Made by a program: the position numbers and the translations under genes
DNA from: Minisyncoccus sp041650175
Lineage (GTDB): Bacteria; Patescibacteriota; Minisyncoccia; Minisyncoccales; Minisyncoccaceae
NCBI GenBank assembly: GCA_041650175.1
Contig: JBAZLS010000024.1
Location: 1 to 9,279, forward strand
DNA: 9,279 bases
Direction of reading: 5' to 3'
Shown: positions 5,409-9,279 of the stretch, piece by piece
How positions within the stretch are numbered: the first letter of the stretch is position 1
Layout: every line of letters begins with the position of its first letter
Notes under the pieces: generated by a model
What the model was told of the DNA's origin: nothing
Database searches by the model: none
What the model saw: the letters and a program-made list of their open reading frames with translations, nothing else

Positions 5409-7928
5409 ATGAAGAACCAAAATAAAAAATTAACCTACATAAGTTTATTTAGTAGTGCCGGTGTCGGTTGCTATGGTTTTTCAAAAGAAGAATTCGACTG
5501 TGTTGCAACAGTTGAATTAATTAGTAGGCGGTTGGATGTCCAAAGACATAATAATAAATGCTTATATTCAAGTGGTTATATCGCTGACGATATTACTAAA
5601 AAATCTACAAAGGAAAAAATATTTTCTGAAATAGACCTTTGGAAATCAAAACAAAATTTAAAAGAAATTGATGTATTATTGGCAACGCCACCTTGCCAGG
5701 GCATGTCTGTTGCGAATCATAAAAAGGGAGATGAACTAGCAAGAAATTCTCTTGTTGTTGAATCAATAAAGCTTGTCGATGAAATTAGGCCAAAGATTTT
5801 CGTCTTTGAAAATGTGAGAGCTTTTCTCTCTACTCTTTGTACTGATACTGATAATAAACAGAAGAAGATTCGCGAAGCAATAGAGGTGAATCTTGGTGGA
5901 AAATATAATATCCATTATCAAGTGATTAATTTTAAAGATTACGGAAACCCATCAAGCAGAACACGAACATTAGTTATTGGAGTTAGAAAAGACATTCAAG
6001 AGGTTACCCCGTTTGATCTTATGCCACCCTTGAAAAATGGGGGGACCTTGCGCGATGCAATAGGAGATCTTTCATCGCTTAAAAAGATGGGGGAAATTAA
6101 CGAAAACGACATCTATCATAATTTTCGGCCATACAGCGAACACATGATCCCTTGGATAGAAAATACTAAAGAGGGTCAATCAGCATTTGATAACATCGAT
6201 CCAAAACGACGACCCCATCAAATTATCAACGGAAAAATTGTACATAATGAAAATAAAAATGGGAACAAGTACTCAAGGTGTTATTGGGATAAAGTTGCGC
6301 CTTGTGTGCATACAAGAAATGATATCCTAGCAAGTCAGTCTACCATCCATCCTAAGGATAATAGGGTTTTTAGCATTAGAGAATTAATGAGAATAATGTC
6401 GGTACCAGATTCTTTTAACTGGGTATCCATTCCATTAAACGAATTAAATAAATTACATATCGAGGACAAAAGAAAAATTCTTAAAAAAGAGGAAATAAAT
6501 ATAAGACAGTCTCTCGGCGAAGCAGTGCCAACTGTTATATTCAACGGCATAGCAAAAAAAATTAATCTGAAATTAAAAAATATTGAGAAAAACGAAACTC
6601 AGATAAACCAATTTATTCAGGATAATCAACTTGATATTGAAGAAAATTTAAAAGTATTTCTTAGAGATAATGTAGAAGATTTGAGTTATCCTGAATTAGC
6701 AAAAATTGTTGAGCTTTCAAACGCTCAAAGACTTCAGCACGCCGCTTATTACACTAGGCAAGATATCTGCTTCACTATAATAAAAGATTTGCCTGATGCA
6801 TCAAAGTTTGAAAAACTTTCTATACTGGAGCCATCAGTCGGTGCTGGTAACTTTCTTCCACTGCTTATTGAAAAATATAAAACAGTTAAGGAAGTAACCA
6901 TTGATGTAATTGACATTGATAAAAACGCAATTGAAATTCTTAAAATTCTAATAAAAAAACTTAATATACCCCAAAACATCGGTATTAATTTAATTAATGC
7001 GGATTTTCTGTTGCACGGGGAAACTAATTTATTCGGCCAATCAAAGAGATACGATATTGTTATTGGCAATCCACCTTTTGGAGACATATCTGAAAATAAA
7101 GCCCTCCTAAACTCTTATAAGAGAAACAAATACAATACTGAAACAAATAATTTGTTTTCTTTTTTCCTTGAAAAAGCAATACAACAAGGAGACACTGTGG
7201 GACTCATTATTCCTAAAAGTTTTTTATCAGCTCCAGAATTTAATAAAACAAGAGAACTTGTTTCGTCGTTTGCTATCGAAAAAATTACAGACTACGGAGA
7301 AAAGGGATTTAAAGGCGTAAAAATTGAAACAATCAGTCTAATTATCAATACTCGCAAAAAAGGAACACGAACACTCGTTGAATCTTATATAAAAAATGAA
7401 ATTGGCTATAAAGACCAATCTTACATTTGTTCAGAAGATTTTCCCTACTGGTTGGTGTATAGAAATGATTTTTTTGATTTTGTCGCAAAAAAACTTAAAT
7501 TCAATATATTCACGTCTTATAGAGACAGACAAATTACAAAAAAAATTACAAAAAACAAAGGAAAAATAAGAATACTAAAATCAAGAAATATTGGAAGAAA
7601 TGAGATACTAAATATTCCAAATTACGACTCCTATGTCGATTCATTGGAAGGTTTATCAATTTCTAAGTTCTGGAATAAAGAAAATAGTGTTTTGGTGCCA
7701 AACCTGACATACGCCCCTCGGGCTTCATTTTTACCAGAGAATACCCTTGTTGACGGATCTGTGGCAATTCTCACTCCGAAAGAAAAGGGGGCTAAAATAA
7801 CCCTAAAAGATCTTGATTATTTTGGAACGGAAGAATTCACGCAATTTTATAGGGTAGCAAGAAATCACGGTACCCGATCTTTAAATATCGACAATAATTC
7901 AGTGTTTTTCTTTGGAGTCAGGAGGTAG
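5409..7928 (+). CDS. Fused C5-cytosine / N6-adenine DNA methyltransferase of a type IIS-like restriction-modification system
   Basis: This 839-aa protein has two catalytic halves. Residues 8-385 are a C5-cytosine methyltransferase: motif I SLFSSAGVGCYGF (12-24), motif IV TPPCQGMS with nucleophile C96, motif VI ENV (134-136), motif VIII SSRTRTLVIG (182-191), a target-recognition region (about 200-315), motif IX SIRELMRIMSVPDSF (322-336) and motif X SLGEAVP (368-374). Residues 440-839 are a TaqI-like gamma-class adenine methyltransferase: YYTRQDIC (447-454), SAM motif ILEPSVGAGNFLPLL (472-486), catalytic NPPF (554-557) and a C-terminal recognition domain ending NNSVFFFGVRR. All key residues are present in both. 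Enzymes of the Alw26I/Eco31I/Esp3I type modify cytosine on one strand and adenine on the other of a non-palindromic site, and fused forms are known as I recall. The convergent HNH gene would be the nuclease. It follows lexA after 2 bases. Confidence 0.9.
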   Translation: MKNQNKKLTYISLFSSAGVGCYGFSKEEFDCVATVELISRRLDVQRHNNKCLYSSGYIADDITKKSTKEKIFSEIDLWKSKQNLKEIDVLLATPPCQGMSVANHKKGDELARNSLVVESIKLVDEIRPKIFVFENVRAFLSTLCTDTDNKQKKIREAIEVNLGGKYNIHYQVINFKDYGNPSSRTRTLVIGVRKDIQEVTPFDLMPPLKNGGTLRDAIGDLSSLKKMGEINENDIYHNFRPYSEHMIPWIENTKEGQSAFDNIDPKRRPHQIINGKIVHNENKNGNKYSRCYWDKVAPCVHTRNDILASQSTIHPKDNRVFSIRELMRIMSVPDSFNWVSIPLNELNKLHIEDKRKILKKEEINIRQSLGEAVPTVIFNGIAKKINLKLKNIEKNETQINQFIQDNQLDIEENLKVFLRDNVEDLSYPELAKIVELSNAQRLQHAAYYTRQDICFTIIKDLPDASKFEKLSILEPSVGAGNFLPLLIEKYKTVKEVTIDVIDIDKNAIEILKILIKKLNIPQNIGINLINADFLLHGETNLFGQSKRYDIVIGNPPFGDISENKALLNSYKRNKYNTETNNLFSFFLEKAIQQGDTVGLIIPKSFLSAPEFNKTRELVSSFAIEKITDYGEKGFKGVKIETISLIINTRKKGTRTLVESYIKNEIGYKDQSYICSEDFPYWLVYRNDFFDFVAKKLKFNIFTSYRDRQITKKITKNKGKIRILKSRNIGRNEILNIPNYDSYVDSLEGLSISKFWNKENSVLVPNLTYAPRASFLPENTLVDGSVAILTPKEKGAKITLKDLDYFGTEEFTQFYRVARNHGTRSLNIDNNSVFFFGVRR

Positions 7929-7929
7929 A

Positions 7930-9102
7930 TTAAATACTTAATAGATTAGACTCAATTATTTGTAAATCCGAGTTCTCACTAAGAGTCCAGTTAAAACATG
8001 TATTGAGTATTTTTATAAATTCTTTTAAATCATAGAAACCGTCATTTGATTCAACAGAAGTTTTAATATGCTCGAATTTTTTCTTTAAACAGACTTTTTG
8101 AAACTCAGAGTTTATTGTTCGTGTATTTGCTTCCACATGAGCAAGTGAAAGATGTTGCCCTGGTGTCAAAGAAATTAAATTTTCTTTCGAAAGTGAATAC
8201 TGTGGATATGAATGTCGTGGAAGTATGTGATGAACATGTACCCCGCTATTTGTAACATAATTAAATGAATGGTCTCTTATTTCACTATCGTTCCCGTGCC
8301 TTATCTTGACCAAATCTTTAACTTTCTGCAAAAGTGTTTCAACAACGCCATCTTGTTCAATTTCTGAGAGAACTTCTTCTTGATACTGCTGTCTGGTCAT
8401 ACCTGACGGCATGTCTTTGTCTCTAAAATTTGTCCGATTGTAAATCAAAAAAGAATAAGGGCACGGACCCGAAGTAATATTAGATGCATCTTCGCCGGGC
8501 AATCGGTTTTTATAACAAAAGATATTAAATAGTTTATTAAAAACACGATATGTGTGGCGACGATCATCTCCCTTTACCGCAGTATGAGTTTTTGCCCAAT
8601 TCCAATATGCTTCTTTTGCTTTTAAATAATTATCTTGGTTAGGATTTTGACGGTAGTTTTCAAATACTTCACTTAGTCCATTGTCACTGATAAATTTCTC
8701 TGTATACTCACACAGAAAACTTGAAGCATTAAAATCGTTTACTGCAATAAACTTTAAAACTTCCGCGTTATTAACCTGATACTTTTTTGGTCTTTCAGCG
8801 ACTTGGTCTAAAATTCCAGCAAAAGCTAGAATACCTAGTTGATAGGAGCTTACTTTATTATATTCGTTTTCTGCGTTTTCTTGCGGTGCCTTTGAAAAAT
8901 AGTCTCGCATCAAAGAGTTGAAGACTAGAGACTCTCTTATGTCTTTATCGGTAAAAACTCGACTTTGGTCATTTCCGATTAAATTTAGAACAACATGCGA
9001 AACACACCAGATTAAATCCGGTGTGATTTTTTGTTCATAATGAACCCCTATGTTTGGGGTTTTTAATAAACTTTTTGTTTTAAAGTATTCTTTGAAATCC
9101 AT
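7930..9102 (-). CDS. HNH endonuclease, probable restriction enzyme partner of the fused methyltransferase
   Basis: This is a 390-aa protein with a C-terminal HNH (beta-beta-alpha metal) nuclease site: HVHHILPRHSYPQYSLSKEN (289-308), where H291/H292 supply the catalytic histidine, then N308 in ENLISLTPGQHLSLAH with H317 and H322 completing the metal site. No CxxC zinc pairs flank it. Residues 1-270 match nothing I can name; they are mostly helical, with a basic stretch KGDDRRHTYRVFNKLF (177-192), and probably provide DNA recognition. Eco31I, a type IIS enzyme protected by C5 and N6A methylation, is also an HNH nuclease as I recall, which together with the neighbour supports restriction. The stop codon is one base from the methyltransferase stop, tail to tail. 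A weak promoter (TTAGAA, 17 bases, TATTAT) may lie between this gene and the tRNA. The start at 9102 lacks a clear ribosome site. Confidence 0.75.
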   Translation of the reverse strand: MDFKEYFKTKSLLKTPNIGVHYEQKITPDLIWCVSHVVLNLIGNDQSRVFTDKDIRESLVFNSLMRDYFSKAPQENAENEYNKVSSYQLGILAFAGILDQVAERPKKYQVNNAEVLKFIAVNDFNASSFLCEYTEKFISDNGLSEVFENYRQNPNQDNYLKAKEAYWNWAKTHTAVKGDDRRHTYRVFNKLFNIFCYKNRLPGEDASNITSGPCPYSFLIYNRTNFRDKDMPSGMTRQQYQEEVLSEIEQDGVVETLLQKVKDLVKIRHGNDSEIRDHSFNYVTNSGVHVHHILPRHSYPQYSLSKENLISLTPGQHLSLAHVEANTRTINSEFQKVCLKKKFEHIKTSVESNDGFYDLKEFIKILNTCFNWTLSENSDLQIIESNLLSI

Positions 9103-9152
9103 ATCTTATCTTAATAATACCCTTATTTTATCGGGGTTCTAACTTGGACATC

Positions 9153-9171
9153 TGGCGGAGAGGGAGGGATT
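9153..9171. repeat. attR-like site: 3' end of tRNA-Ser
   Basis: These are the last 19 bases of the tRNA-Ser gene, repeated at 3083-3101 with a single mismatch and in the same orientation. The intact tRNA copy lies at this end, as expected if an element entered the 3' end of the gene and restored it, pushing the original 3' end to 3083. Confidence 0.6.
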
Positions 9172-9243
9172 CGAACCCTCGAAGGGCTTTCACCCTTGCC
9201 GCTTTTCGAGAGCGGTACCTTCAACCGCTCGAGTCACCTCTCC
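9153..9243 (-). tRNA. tRNA-Ser (anticodon CGA)
   Basis: This is a class II tRNA of 91 bases including an encoded CCA. Acceptor GGAGAGG (9243-9237) pairs with CCTCTCC (9163-9157), followed by discriminator G and CCA (9155-9153). The D arm contains GAGCGGTTGAAGG. The anticodon stem CCGCT/AGCGG encloses the loop CTCGAAA, so the anticodon is CGA (9208-9206), reading UCG. The long variable arm CAAGGGTGAAAGCCCTTC forms its own stem, typical of serine tRNAs, and the T arm is GAGGG-TTCGAAT-CCCTC. All stems pair perfectly, so the gene should be functional despite serving as the putative integration site. Confidence 0.97.
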
Positions 9244-9279
9244 ATTTTATTTATTATTTTCTAAATAACATTTTAATAA

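Noticed and set aside
6749..7087. Minus-strand open frame of 112 codons inside the methyltransferase gene
   Set aside because: It is antisense to the SAM and NPPF motifs of a clearly real gene, with no recognisable product.
1..9279. CRISPR array, insertion sequence or integrase gene
   Set aside because: No regularly spaced repeats, no transposase motifs and no tyrosine or serine recombinase motifs were seen in any frame.

Overview
This AT-rich window, read with the standard code (no in-frame TGA inside any gene), looks like bacterial chromosome carrying an inserted accessory block. Most starts lack a clear Shine-Dalgarno sequence, while several promoters are close to the sigma-70 consensus. 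These traits, the compact spacing and the gene content would fit a candidate-phyla (Patescibacteria-type) genome, but no marker here proves a taxon.

Left part, 1-3080, all on the minus strand. In transcription order it holds: a small membrane-anchored protein of unknown function (2586-2990); a secreted thioredoxin fused to a CcdA/DsbD-like electron-transport membrane domain (1303-2505); an ArsR/SdpR-type repressor with an SdpI-type membrane protein (865-1128 and 180-854); and the 5' end of a TrmH/SpoU-family RNA 2'-O-methyltransferase (1-178). Two factor-independent terminators and two strong promoters split this part into transcription units.

Right part, 3083-9243. A minus-strand tRNA-Ser(CGA) gene lies at 9153-9243. 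Its last 19 bases (9153-9171) recur at 3083-3101 in the same orientation with one mismatch, about 6.07 kb away. That is the arrangement left when an element integrates into the 3' end of a tRNA gene. The flanked segment holds only defence-like genes and a regulator: a two-gene minus-strand operon (a HEPN-domain protein related to AbiU2, and an unrecognised 209-aa protein); a divergent plus-strand operon (a LexA repressor and an 839-aa protein fusing a C5-cytosine and an N6-adenine DNA methyltransferase); and a convergent minus-strand HNH endonuclease. The fused methyltransferase plus HNH nuclease resembles type IIS restriction-modification systems of the Alw26I/Eco31I/Esp3I kind.

The working model, which is inference, is a mobile or formerly mobile defence island. 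A LexA-type repressor, autoregulated through a perfect palindrome over its own -10 box, sits 2 bases upstream of the methyltransferase and shares a 77-bp control region with the HEPN operon, so modification and possibly the HEPN module could respond to DNA damage. No integrase is visible in the window.
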